From NCBI GenBank assembly GCA_963920705.1, contig OY987232.1, positions 186,001 to 250,000 of the forward strand: a DNA stretch of 64,000 nt, in the 5' to 3' direction. Shown here in pieces: positions 1 to 14,000 of the stretch. Position numbers and translations under genes: made by a program. The notes under the pieces were generated by a model. The model ran no database searches and was not told the DNA's origin. It saw only the letters and a program-made list of their open reading frames with translations. Position 1 is the first letter of the stretch; the number at the start of each line of letters is the position of its first letter. Source of the stretch: Odiellus spinosus. Lineage: Eukaryota; Arthropoda; Arachnida; Opiliones; Phalangiidae.

Positions 1-59
1 TAGATCCACCAATTTCCCAAGTTTAGATTCACAAATTTCCAAGTATAGATTCACAAATT

Positions 60-2362
60 TCCCAAGTATAGATTCACAAATTTCCCAAATGTAGATTCAC
101 AAATTTCCCAAGTATAGATTCACAAATTTCCCAAGTATAGATCCACCAATTTCCCAAGTATAGATCCACCAATTTCCCAAGTTTAGATTCACAAATTTCT
201 CAAGCATAGATTCACAAATTTCCCAAGTATAGATTCACATATTTCCCAAGTATAGATTCACAAATTTCCCAAGTATAGATCCATCAATTTCCCAAGTATA
301 GATTCACAAATTTCCCAAGTATAGATTCACAAATTTACCATGTATAGATTCACAAATTTCACAAGTATATATTCACAAATTTACCATGTATAGATTCACA
401 AATTTCCCAAGTATAGATTCACATATTTCCCAAGTATAGATTCACAAATTTCCCAAGTATAGATCCATCAATTTCCCAAGTATAAATCCACCAATTTCCC
501 AAGTATAGATCCACCAATTTCCCAAGTTTAGATTCACAAATTTCTCAAGTATAGATTCACAAATTTCCCAAGTATAGATTCACAAATTTCCCAAGTATAG
601 ATTCTCAAATTTCCCAAGTATAAATTCACAAATTTCCCAAGTATAGATTCACATATTTACCATGTATAGATTCACATATTTCAAAAGTATAGATTCAAAA
701 ATTTCCCAAGTACAGACTCACAAATTTTCCAAGAATAGATTCACAAATTTCCCAAGTATAGATTCACAAATTTTCCAAGTATAGATTCACAAAATTCCCA
801 AGCATAGATTCACAAATTTTCCAAGTATAGATTCACAAAATTCCCAAGTATAGATTCACAAATTTCCCAAATGTAGATTCACAAATTTCCCAAGTATAGA
901 TTCACAAATTTCCCAAGTATAGATCCACCAATTTCCCAAGTATAGATCCACCAATTTCCCAAGTTTAGATTCACAAATTTCTCAAGCATAGATTCACAAA
1001 TTTCCCAAGTATAGATTCACATATTTCCCAAGTATAGATTCACAAATTTCCCAAGTATAGATCCATCAATTTCCCAAGTATAGATTTACAAATTTCCCAA
1101 GTATAGATTCACAAATTTACCATGTATAGATTCACAAATTTCACAAGTATAGATTCACAAATTTACCATGTATAGATTCACAAATTTCCCAAGTATAGAT
1201 TCACATATTTCCCAAGTATAGATTCACAAATTTCCCAAGTATAGATCCATCAATTTCCCAAGTATAAATCCACCAATTTCCCAAGTATAGATCCACCAAT
1301 TTCCCAAGTTTAGATTCACAAATTTCTCAAGTATAGATTCACAAATTTCCCAAGTATAGATTCACAAATTTCCCAAGTATAGATTCTCAAATTTCCCAAG
1401 TATAAATTCACAAATTTCCCAAGTATAGATTCACATATTTACCATGTATAGATTCACATATTTCAAAAGTATAGATTCAAAAATTTCCCAAGTACAGACT
1501 CACAAATTTTCCAAGAATAGATTCACAAATTTCCCAAGTATAGATTCACAAATTTTCCAAGTATAGATTCACAAAATTCCCAAGCATAGATTCACAAATT
1601 TTCCAAGTATAGATTCACAAAATTCCCAAGTATAGATTCACAAATTTCCCAAATGTAGATTCACAAATTTCCCAAGTATAGATTCACAAATTTCCCAAGT
1701 ATAGATCCACCAATTTCCCAAGTATAGATCCACCAATTTCCCAAGTTTAGATTCACAAATTTCTCAAGCATAGATTCACAAATTTCCCAAGTATAGATTC
1801 ACATATTTCCCAAGTATAGATTCACAAATTTCCCAAGTATAGATCCATCAATTTCCCAAGTATAGATTTACAAATTTCCCAAGTATAGATTCACAAATTT
1901 ACCATGTATAGATTCACAAATTTCACAAGTATAGATTCACAAATTTACCATGTATAGATTCACAAATTTCCCAAGTATAGATTCACATATTTCCCAAGTA
2001 TAGATTCACAAATTTCCCAAGTATAGATCCATCAATTTCCCAAGTATAAATCCACCAATTTCCCAAGTATAGATCCACCAATTTCCCAAGTTTAGATTCA
2101 CAAATTTCTCAAGTATAGATTCACAAATTTCCCAAGTATAGATTCACAAATTTCCCAAGTATAGATTCTCAAATTTCCCAAGTATAAATTCACAAATTTC
2201 CCAAGTATAGATTCACATATTTACCATGTATAGATTCACATATTTCAAAAGTATAGATTCAAAAATTTCCCAAGTACAGACTCACAAATTTTCCAAGAAT
2301 AGATTCACAAATTTCCCAAGTATAGATTCACAAATTTTCCAAGTATAGATTCACAAAATTCC
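60..2362 (+). repeat. 782-bp higher-order repeat, three tandem copies
   Basis: The copies lie at about 60-841, 842-1,623 and 1,624-2,362. The period is 34 monomers (34 x 23 = 782). The rare CCCAAATGTAG unit recurs at 87, 869 and 1,651, and TTTAG followed by TTCTCAAGCATAG recurs at the same spacing. Between copies 1 and 2 I noticed only two substitutions (GATTCAC to GATTTAC near 1,085 and ATATATTCAC to ATAGATTCAC near 1,150). Such near-identity means recent amplification or conversion. Copy 3 ends slightly short, where CAAGCATAG becomes CAAGTATAG. Confidence 0.93.
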
Positions 2363-4085
2363 CAAGTATAGATTCACAAATTTCCCAAGTATAGATCCAT
2401 CAATTTCCCAAGTATAGATTCACAAATTTCCAAGTATAGATTCACAAATTTCCCAAGTATAGATTCACAAATTTCCCAAGTGTAGATTCACAAATTTCCC
2501 AAGTATAGATTCACAAATTTACCAAGTATAGATTCACCAATTTCCCAAGTATAGATCCACCAATTTCCCAAGTATAGATCCACCAATTTCCCAAGTATAC
2601 ATCCACTAATTTCCCAAGTTTAGATTCACAAATTTCTCAAGCATAGATTCACAAATTTCCCAAGTATAGATTCACAAATTTCCCAAGTATAGATTCTCAA
2701 ATTTCCCAAGTATAGATTCACAAATTTTCCAAGTATAGATTCACAAAATTCCCAAGCATAGATTCACAAATTTTCCAAGTATAGATACACAAAATTCCCA
2801 AGCATAGATTCACAAATTTCCCAAGTATAGATTCAAAATTTCCCAAGTATAGATTCACAAATTTACCATGTATAGATTCAAAAATTTCCAAGTATAGATT
2901 CACAAATTTCCCAAATGTAGATTCACAAATTTCCCAAGTATAGATTCACAAATTTTCCAAGAATAGATTCACAAATTTCCCAAGCATAGATTCACAAATT
3001 TCCCAAGTATAGATTCACAAATTTCCCAAGTGTAGATTCACAAATTTCCCAAGTATAGATTCACAAATTTACCAAGTATAGATTCACCAATTTCCCAAGT
3101 ATAGATCCACCAATTTCCCAAGTATAGATCCACCAATTTCCCAAGTATACATCCACTAATTTCCCAAGTTTAGATTCACATATTTACCAAGCATAGATTC
3201 ACAAATTTCCCAAGTATAGATTCACATATTTCCCAAGTATAGATTCACAAATTTCCCAAGTATAGATTAACAAATTTCCCAAGTATAGATTCACAAATTT
3301 CCAAGTATAGATTCACAAATTTCCCAAGTATAGATTCACAAATTTCCCAAGTATAGATTCACAAATTTCCCAAGTATAGATTCACAAATTTACCAAGTAT
3401 AGATTCACCAATTTCCCAAGTATAGATCCACCAATTTCCCAAGTATAGATCCACCAATTTCCCAAGTATAGATTCACAAATTTCCCAAGTATAGATTCCC
3501 AAATTTCCCAAGTATAGATTCACAAATTTTCCAAGTATAGATTCACAAAATTCCCAAGCATAGATTCACAAATTTTCCAAGTATAGATCCATCAATTTCC
3601 CAAGTATAAATCCACCAATTTCCCAAGTATAGATCCACCAATTTCCCAAGTTTAGATTCAAAAATTTCCAAGTATAGATTCACAAATTTCCCAAATGTAG
3701 ATTCACAAATTTCCCAAGTATAGATTCACAAATTTTCCAAGAATAGATTCACAAATTTCCCAAGCATAGATTCACAAATTTCCCAAGTATAGATTCACAT
3801 ATTTCCCAAGTATAGATTCACAAATTTCCCAAGTATAGATTCACAAATTTCCCAAGTATAGATTCACAAATTTCCAAGTATAGATTCACAAATTTCCCAA
3901 GTATAGATTCACAAATTTCCCAAGTGTAGATTCACAAATTTCCCAAGTATAGATTCACAAATTTACCAAGTATAGATTCACCAATTTCCCAAGTATAGAT
4001 CCACCAATTTCCCAAGTATAGATCCACCAATTTCCCAAGTATACATCCACTAATTTCCCAAGTTTAGATTCACAAATTTCTCAAG

Positions 4086-7000
4086 CTTAGATTCACAAAT
4101 TTTCCAAGTATAGATTCACAAAATTCCCAAGCATAGATTCACAAATTTTCCAAGTATAGATCCATCAATTTCCCAAGTATAGATTCACAAATTTTCAAGT
4201 ATAGATTCACAAATTTCCCAAGTTTAGATTCACAAATTTCCCAAGTGTAGATTCACAAATTTCCCAAGTAGAGATTCACAAATTTTCCAAGAATAGATTC
4301 ACAAATTTCCCAAGCATAGATTCACAAATTTCCCAAGTATAGATTCACATATTTCCCAAGTATAGATTCACAAATTTCCCAAGTATAGATCCATCAATTT
4401 CCCAAGTATAGATTCACAAATTTCCAAGTATAGATTCACAAATTTCCCAAGTATAGATTCACAAATTTCACAAGTATAAATTCACAAATTTACCATGTAT
4501 AGATTCACAAATTTCCCAAGTATAGATTCACATATTTCCCAAGTATAGATTCACAAATTTCCCAAGTATAGATCCATCAATTTCCCAAGTATAAATCCAC
4601 CAATTACCCAAGTATAGATCCACCAATTTCCCAAGTTTAGATTCACAAATTTCTCAACTATAGATTCACAAATTTCCCAAGTATAGATTCACAAATTTCC
4701 CAAGTATAGATTCTCAAATTTCCCAAGTATAAATTCACAAATTTCCCAAGTATAGATTCACATATTTACCATGTATAGATTCACATATTTCAAAAGTATA
4801 GATTCAAAAATTTCCCAAGTAGAGATTCACAAATTTTCCAAGAATAGATTCACAAATTTCCCAAGCATAGATTCACAAATTTCCCAAGTATAGATTCACA
4901 TATTTCCCAAGTATAGATTCACAAATTTCCCAAGTATAGATCCATCAATTTCCCAAGTATAGATTCACAAATTTCCAAGTATAGATTCACAAATTTCCCA
5001 AGTATAGATTCACAAATTTCCCAAGTGTAGATTCACAAATTTCCCAAGTATAGATTCACAAATTTACCAAGTATAGATTCACCAATTTCCCAAGTATAGA
5101 TCCACCAATTTCCCAAGTATAGATCCACCAATTTCCCAAGTATACATCCACTAATTTCCCAAGTTTAGATTCACAAATTTCTCAAGCATAGATTCACAAA
5201 TTTCCCAAGTATAGATTCACAAATTTCCCAAGTATAGATTCTCAAATTTCCCAAGTATAGATTCACAAATTTTCCAAGTATAGATTCACAAAATTCCCAA
5301 GCATAGATTCACAAATTTTCCAAGTATAGATACACAAAATTCCCAAGCATAGATTCACAAATTTCCCAAGTATAGATTCAAAATTTCCCAAGTATAGATT
5401 CACAAATTTACCATGTATAGATTCAAAAATTTCCAAGTATAGATTCACAAATTTCCCAAATGTAGATTCACAAATTTCCCAAGTATAGATTCACAAATTT
5501 TCCAAGAATAGATTCACAAATTTCCCAAGCATAGATTCACAAATTTCCCAAGTATAGATTCACATATTTCCCAAGTATAGATTCACAAATTTCCCAAGTA
5601 TAGATTCACAAATTTCCCAAGTATAGATTCACAAATTTCGAAGTATAGATTCACAAATTTCCCAAGTATAGATTCACAAATTTCCCAAGTTTAGATTCAC
5701 AAATTTCCCAAGTATAGATTCACAAATTTACCAAGTATAGATTCACCAATTTCCCAAGTATAGATCCACCAATTTCCCAAGTATAGATCCACCAATTTCC
5801 CAAGTATACATCCACTAATTTCCCAAGTTTAGATTCACAAATTTCTCAAGCTTAGATTCACAAATTTTCCAAGTATAGATTCACAAAATTCCCAAGCATA
5901 GATTCACAAATTTTCCAAGTATAGATCCATCAATTTCCCAAGTATAGATTCACAAATTTTCAAGTATAGATTCACAAATTTCCCAAGTTTAGATTCACAA
6001 ATTTCCCAAGTGTAGATTCACAAATTTCCCAAGTAGAGATTCACAAATTTTCCAAGAATAGATTCACAAATTTCCCAAGCATAGATTCACAAATTTCCCA
6101 AGTATAGATTCACATATTTCCCAAGTATAGATTCACAAATTTCCCAAGTATAGATCCATCAATTTCCCAAGTATAGATTCACAAATTTCCAAGTATGGAT
6201 TCACAAATTTCCCAAGTATAGATTCACAAATTTCACAAGTATAAATTCACAAATTTACCATGTATAGATTCACAAATTTCCCAAGTATAGATTCACATAT
6301 TTCCCAAGTATAGATTCACAAATTTCCCAAGTATAGATCCATCAATTTCCCAAGTATAAATCCACCAATTACCCAAGTATAGATCCACCAATTTCCCAAG
6401 TTTAGATTCACAAATTTCTCAACTATAGATTCACAAATTTCCCAAGTATAGATTCACAAATTTCCCAAGTATAGATTCTCAAATTTCCCAAGTATAAATT
6501 CACAAATTTCCCAAGTATAGATTCACATATTTACCATGTATAGATTCACATATTTCAAAAGTATAGATTCAAAAATTTCCCAAGTAGAGATTCACAAATT
6601 TTCCAGAATAGATTCACAAATTTCCCAAGCATAGATTCACGAATTTCCCAAGTATAGATTCACATATTTCCCAAGTATAGATTCACAAATTTCCCAAGTA
6701 TAGATCCATCAATTTCCCAAGTATAGATTCACAAATTTCCAAGTATAGATTCACAAATTTCCCAAGTATAGATTCACAAATTTCCCAAGTGTAGATTCAC
6801 AAATTTCCCAAGTATAGATTCACAAATTTACCAAGTATAGATTCACCAATTTCCCAAGTATAGATCCACCAATTTCCCAAGTATAGATCCACCAATTTCC
6901 CAAGTATACATCCACTAATTTCCCAAGTTTAGATTCACAAATTTCTCAAGCATAGATTCACAAATTTCCCAAGTATAGATTCACAAATTTCCCAAGTATA

Positions 7001-10000
7001 GATTCTCAAATTTCCCAAGTATAGATTCACAAATTTTCCAAGTATAGATTCACAAAATTCCCAAGCATAGATTCACAAATTTTCCAAGTATAGATACACA
7101 AAATTCCCAAGCATAGATTCACAAATTTCCCAAGTATAGATTCAAAATTTCCCAAGTATAGATTCACAAATTTACCATGTATAGATTCAAAAATTTCCAA
7201 GTATAGATTCACAAATTTCCCAAATGTAGATTCACAAATTTCCCAAGTATAGATTCACAAATTTTCCAAGAATAGATTCACAAATTTCCCAAGCATAGAT
7301 TCACAAATTTCCCAAGTATAGATTCACATATTTCCCAAGTATAGATTCACAAATTTCCCAAGTATAGATTCACAAATTTCCCAAGTATAGATTCACAAAT
7401 TTCGAAGTATAGATTCACAAATTTCCCAAGTATAGATTCACAAATTTCCCAAGTGTAGATTCACAAATTTCCCAAGTATAGATTCACAAATTTACCAAGT
7501 ATAGATTCACCAATTTCCCAAGTATAGATCCACCAATTTCCCAAGTATAGATCCACCAATTTCCCAAGTATACATCCACTTATTTCCCAAGTTTAGATTC
7601 ACATATTTACCAAGCATAGATTCACAAATTTCCCAAGTATAGATTCACAAATTTCCCAAGTATAGATTCACAAATTTCCCAAGTATAGATTCACAAATTT
7701 CCAAGTATAGATTCACAAATTTCCCAAGTATAGATTCACAAATTTCCCAAGTGTAGATTCACAAATTTCCCAAGTATAGATTCACAAATTTACCAAGTAT
7801 AGATTCACCAATTTCCCAAGTATAGATCCACCAATTTCCCAAGTATAGATCCACCAATTTCCCAAGTATACATCCACTAATTTCCCAAGTTTAGATTCAC
7901 AAATTTCTCAAGCTTAGATTCACAAATTTTCCAAGTATAGATTCACAAAATTCCCAAGCATAGATTCACAAATTTTCCAAGTATAGATCCATCAATTTCC
8001 CAAGTATAGATTCACAAATTTTCAAGTATAGATTCACAAATTTCCCAAGTTTAGATTCACAAATTTCCCAAGTGTAGATTCACAAATTTCCCAAGTAGAG
8101 ATTCACAAATTTTCCAAGAATAGATTCACAAATTTCCCAAGCATAGATTCACAAATTTCCCAAGTATAGATTCACATATTTCCCAAGTATAGATTCACAA
8201 ATTTCCCAAGTATAGATCCATCAATTTCCCAAGTATAGATTCACAAATTTCCAAGTATAGATTCACAAATTTCCCAAGTATAGATTCACAAATTTCACAA
8301 GTATAAATTCACAAATTTCCCAAGTAGGGATTCACAATTTTTCCAAGAATAGATTCACAAATTTCCCAAGCATAGATTCACAAATTTCCCAAGTATAGAT
8401 TCACATATTTCCCAAGTATAGATTCACATATTTCCCAAGTATAAATTCACAAATTTCCCAAGTATAGATTCACATATTTACCATGTATAGATTCACATAT
8501 TTCAAAAGTATAGATTCAAAAATTTCCCAAGTAGAGATTCACAAATTTTCCAAGAATAGATTCACAAATTTCCCAAGCATAGATTCACGAATTTCCCAAG
8601 TATAGATTCACATATTTCCCAAGTATAGATTCACAAATTTCCCAAGTATAGATCCATCAATTTCCCAAGTATAGATTCACAAATTTCCAAGTATAGATTC
8701 ACAAATTTCCCAAGTATAGATTCACAAATTTCCCAAGTGTAGATTCACAAATTTCCCAAGTATAGATTCACAAATTTACCAAGTATAGATTCACCAATTT
8801 CCCAAGTATAGATCCACCAATTTCCCAAGTATAGATCCACCAATTTCCCAAGTATACATCCACTAATTTCCCAAGTTTAGATTCACAAATTTCTCAAGCA
8901 TAGATTCACAAATTTCCCAAGTATAGATTCACAAATTTCCCAAGTATAGATTCTCAAATTTCCCAAGTATAGATTCACAAATTTTCCAAGTATAGATTCA
9001 CAAAATTCCCAAGCATAGATTCACAAATTTTCCAAGTATAGATACACAAAATTCCCAAGCATAGATTCACAAATTTCCCAAGTATAGATTCAAAATTTCC
9101 CAAGTATAGATTCACAAATTTACCATGTATAGATTCAAAAATTTCCAAGTATAGATTCACAAATTTCCCAAATGTAGATTCACAAATTTCCCAAGTATAG
9201 ATTCACAAATTTTCCAAGAATAGATTCACAAATTTCCCAAGCATAGATTCACAAATTTCCCAAGTATAGATTCACATATTTCCCAAGTATAGATTCACAA
9301 ATTTCCCAAGTATAGATTCACAAATTTCCCAAGTATAGATTCACAAATTTCGAAGTATAGATTCACAAATTTCCCAAGTATAGATTCACAAATTTCCCAA
9401 GTGTAGATTCACAAATTTCCCAAGTATAGATTCACAAATTTACCAAGTATAGATTCACCAATTTCCCAAGTATAGATCCACCAATTTCCCAAGTATAGAT
9501 CCACCAATTTCCCAAGTATACATCCACTTATTTCCCAAGTTTAGATTCACATATTTACCAAGCATAGATTCACAAATTTCCCAAGTATAGATTCACAAAT
9601 TTCCCAAGTATAGATTCACAAATTTCCCAAGTATAGATTCACAAATTTCCAAGTATAGATTCACAAATTTCCCAAGTATAGATTCACAAATTTCCCAAGT
9701 GTAGATTCACAAATTTCCCAAGTATAGATTCACAAATTTACCAAGTATAGATTCACCAATTTCCCAAGTGTAGATTCACAAATTTCCCAAGTATAGATTC
9801 ACAAATTTACCAAGTATAGATTCACCAATTTCCCAAGTATAGATCCACCAATTTCCCAAGTATAGATCCACCAATTTCCCAAGTATACATCCACTAATTT
9901 CCCAAGTTTAGATTCACAAATTTCTCAAGCTTAGATTCACAAATTTTCCAAGTATAGATTCACAAAATTCCCAAGCATAGATTCACAAATTTTCCAAGTA

Positions 10001-11036
10001 TAGATCCATCAATTTCCCAAGTATAGATTCACAAATTTTCAAGTATAGATTCACAAATTTCCCAAGTTTAGATTCACAAATTTCCCAAGTGTAGATTCAC
10101 AAATTTCCCAAGTAGAGATTCACAAATTTTCCAAGAATAGATTCACAAATTTCCCAAGCATAGATTCACAAATTTCCCAAGTATAGATTCACATATTTCC
10201 CAAGTATAGATTCACAAATTTCCCAAGTATAGATCCATCAATTTCCCAAGTATAGATTCACAAATTTCCAAGTATAGATTCACAAATTTCCCAAGTATAG
10301 ATTCACAAATTTCCCAAGTATAGATTCTCAAATTTCCCAAGTATAAATTCACAAATTTCCCAAGTATAGATTCACATATTTACCATGTATAGATTCACAT
10401 ATTTCAAAAGTATAGATTCAAAAATTTCCCAAGTAGAGATTCACAAAATTTCCAAGAATAGATTCACAAATTTCCCAAGCATAGATTCACAAATTTCCCA
10501 AGTATAGATTCACATATTTCCCAAGTATAGATTCACAAATTTCCCAAGTATAGATCCATCAATTTCCCAAGTATAGATTCACAAATTTCCAAGTATAGAT
10601 TCACAAATTTCCCAAGTATAGATTCACAAATTTCCCAAGTGTAGATTCACAAATTTCCCAAGTATAGATTCACAAATTTACCAAGTATAGATTCACCAAT
10701 TTCCCAAGTATAGATCCACCAATTTCCCAAGTATAGATCCACCAATTTCCCAAGTATACATCCACTAATTTCCCAAGTTTAGATTCACAAATTTCTCAAG
10801 CATAGATTCACAAATTTCCCAAGTATAGATTCACAAATTTCCCAAGTATAGATTCTCAAATTTCCCAAGTATAGATTCACAAATTTTCCAAGTATAGATT
10901 CACAAAATTCCCAAGCATAGATTCACAAATTTTCCAAGTATAGATACACAAAATTCCCAAGCATAGATTCACAAATTTCCCAAGTATAGATTCAAAATTT
11001 CCCAGGTATAGATTCACAAATTTACCATGTATAGAT
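4086..11036 (+). repeat. About 2-kb segmental tandem repeat, four copies
   Basis: The copies begin at the rare CTTAGATTCAC unit at 4,086, 5,851, 7,913 and 9,930. Between copies 1 and 2 the offset is 1,765, falling to 1,764 after a one-base loss (TTCCAGAATAG near 6,602). Other markers agree: TTTCGAAG at 5,637, 7,401 and 9,349, and TAGATACAC at 5,327, 7,091, 9,039 and 10,941. Copies 2 and 3 are offset by 2,062 before, and 1,948 after, a five-monomer internal loss in copy 3 near 8.3 kb. A 298-bp segment precedes copy 3. Part of the unit is also present at about 2.5-2.95 kb (offset 2,545). Confidence 0.88.
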
Positions 11037-14000
11037 TCACAAATTTCCCAAGTATAGATTCACATATTTCAATAGTATAGATTCAAAAATTTCCCAAGTA
11101 TAGATTCACAAATTTACCATGTATAGATTCACATATTTCCCAAGTATAGATTCACAAATTTCCCAAGTATAGATTCACATATTTCCCAAGTATAGATTCA
11201 CAAATTTCCCAAGTATAGATCCATCAATTTCCCAAGTATAAATCCACCAATTTCCCAAGTATAGATCCACCAATTTCCCAAGTTAAGATTCTCAAATTTC
11301 TCAAGTATAGATTCTCAAATTTCCCAAGTATAGATTCACAAATTTCCCAAGTATAGATTCTCAAATTTCCCAAGTATAAATTCACAAATTTTCCAAGTAT
11401 AGATTCACAAATTCCCAAGCATAGATTCACAAATTTCCCAAGTATAGATTCAAAATTTCCCAAGTATAGATTCACATATTTACCATGTATAGATTCACAT
11501 ATTTCAAAAGTATAGATTCAAAAATTTCCCAAGTAGAGATTCACAAATTTTCCAAGAATAGATTCACAAATTTCCCAAGCATAGATTCACAAATTTCCCA
11601 AGTATAGATCCATCAATTTCCCAAGTATAGATTCACAAATTTCCAAGTATAGATTCACAAATTTTCCAAGTATAGATTCACAAATTTCCCAAGTGTAGAT
11701 TCACAAATTTCCCAAGTATAGATTCACAAATTTACCAAGTATAGATTCACCAATTTCCCAAGTATAGATCCACCAATTTCCCAAGTATAGATCCACCAAT
11801 TTCCCAAGTATACATCCACTAATTTCCCAAGTTTAGATTCACAAATTTCTCAAGCATAGATTCACAAATTTCCCAAGTATAGATTCACAAATTTCCCAAG
11901 TATAGATTCACATATTTACCATGTATAGATTCACATATTTCAAAAGTATAGATTCAAAAATTTCCCAAGTAGAGATTCACAAATTTTCCAAGAATAGATT
12001 CACAAATTTCCCAAGCATAGATTCACAAATTTCCCAAGTATAGATCCATCAATTTCCCAAGTATAGATTCACAAATTTCCAAGTATAGATTCACAAATTT
12101 TCCAAGTATAGATTCACAAATTTTCCAAGTGTAGATTCACAAATTTCCCAAGTATAGATTCACAAATTTACCAAGTATAGATTCACCAATTTCCCAAGTA
12201 TAGATCCACCAATTTCCCAAGTATACATCCACTAATTTCCCAAGTTTAGATTCACAAATTTCTCAAGCATAGATTCACAAATTTCCCAAGTATAGATTCA
12301 CAAATTTCCCAAGTATAGATTCTCAAATTTCCCAAGAATAGATTCACAAATTTTCCAAGTATAGATACACAAAATTCCCAAGCATAGATTCACAAATTTC
12401 CCAAGTATAGATTCAAAATTTCCCAAGTATAGATTCACAAATTTACCATGTATAGATTCACAAATTTCCCAAGTATAGATTCACATATTTCAATAGTATA
12501 GATTCAAAAATTTCCCAAGTATAGATTCACAAATTTCCCAAGTATAGATTCACAAATTTACCATGTATAGATTCACAAATTTCAATAGTATAGATTCACA
12601 AATTCCCCAAGTATAGATTCACAAATTTACCATGTATAGATTCACATATTTCCCAAGTATAGATTCACAAATTTCCCAAGTATAGATTCACATATTTCCC
12701 AAGTATAGATTCACAAATTTCCCAAGTATAGATCCATCAATTTCCCAAGTGTAGATTCACAAATTTACCAAGTATAGATTCACCAATTTCCCAAGTATAG
12801 ATCCACCAATTTCCCAAGTATAGATCCACCAATTTCCCAAGTATACATCCACTAATTTCCCAAGTTTAGATTCACAAATTTCTCAAGCTTAGATTCACAA
12901 ATTTTCCAAGTATAGATTCACAAAATTCCCAAGCATAGATTCACAAATTTTCCAAGTATAGATCCATCAATTTCCCAAGTATAGATTCACAAATTTTCAA
13001 GTATAGATTCACAAATTTCCCAAGTTTAGATTCACAAATTTCCCAAGTATAGATTCACAAATTTACCAAGTATAGATTCACCAATTTCCCAAGTATAGAT
13101 CCACCAATTTCCCAAGTATAGATCCACCAATTTCCCAAGTATACATCCACTAATTTCCCAAGTTTAGATTCACATATTTACCAAGCATAGATTCACAAAT
13201 TTCCCAAGTATAGATTCACAAATTTCCCAAGTATAGATTCACAAATTTCCCAAGTATAGATTCACAAATTTCCAAGTATAGATTCACAAATTTCCCAAGT
13301 ATAGATTCACAAATTTCCCAAGTGTAGATTCACAAATTTCCCAAGTATAGATTCACAAATTTACCAAGTATAGATTCACCAATTTCCCAAGTATAGATCC
13401 ACCAATTTCCCAAGTATAGATCCACCAATTTCCCAAGTATACATCCACTAATTTCCCAAGTTTAGATTCACAAATTTCTCAAGCTTAGATTCACAAATTT
13501 TCCAAGTATAGATTCACAAAATTCCCAAGCATAGATTCACAAATTTTCCAAGTATAGATCCATCAATTTCCCAAGTATAGATTCACAAATTTTCAAGTAT
13601 AGATTCACAAATTTCCCAAGTTTAGATTCACAAATTTCCCAAGTGTAGATTCACAAATTTCCCAAGTAGAGATTCACAAATTTTCCAAGAATAGATTCAC
13701 AAATTTCCCAAGCATAGATTCACAAATTTCCCAAGTATAGATTCACATATTTCCCAAGTATAGATTCACAAATTTCCCAAGTATAGATCCATCAATTTCC
13801 CAAGTATAGATTCACAAATTTCCAAGTATAGATTCACAAATTTCCCAAGTATAGATTCACAAATTTCACAAGTATAAATTCACAAATTTCCCAAGTAGAG
13901 ATTCACAAATTTTCCAAGAATAGATTCACAAATTTCCCAAGCATAGATTCACAAATTTCCCAAGTATAGATTCACATATTTCCCAAGTATAGATTCACAA

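Noticed and set aside
2718-2903. Open frame of 61 codons on the - strand, repeated identically at 5,263-5,448, 7,027-7,212 and 8,975-9,160
   Set aside because: It consists only of satellite. A 23-bp period cycles through all frames, giving a 23-residue repeat rich in NLYLGN, ESILGKF and IYTWEI. It starts with GTG, not ATG, and is open only because 22-bp and other variant units avoid the TGA normally present in each R-strand monomer. Its conservation comes from segmental duplication.
11224-11475. Longest open frame in the window (83 codons, - strand), and relatives at 15.3, 18.4, 24.6, 26.8, 29.0, 29.7, 32.5 and 39.3 kb
   Set aside because: They occur where GATTCTCA or 22-bp units fall at every third monomer and remove the in-phase TGA. 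There is no upstream signal, no unique sequence and no ATG-led frame; chance openings of a periodic repeat explain them.
12842-13442. A 298-bp period from CATCCACTAATT markers at 12,842, 13,140 and 13,438
   Set aside because: The sequence between markers differs (TTCTCAAGCTTAG after the first and third, CACATATTTACCAAGCATAG after the second). The equal spacing only reflects 13 monomers including one 22-bp unit, not three copies of one block. The 298-bp block itself is real at 7.6 and 25.2 kb.
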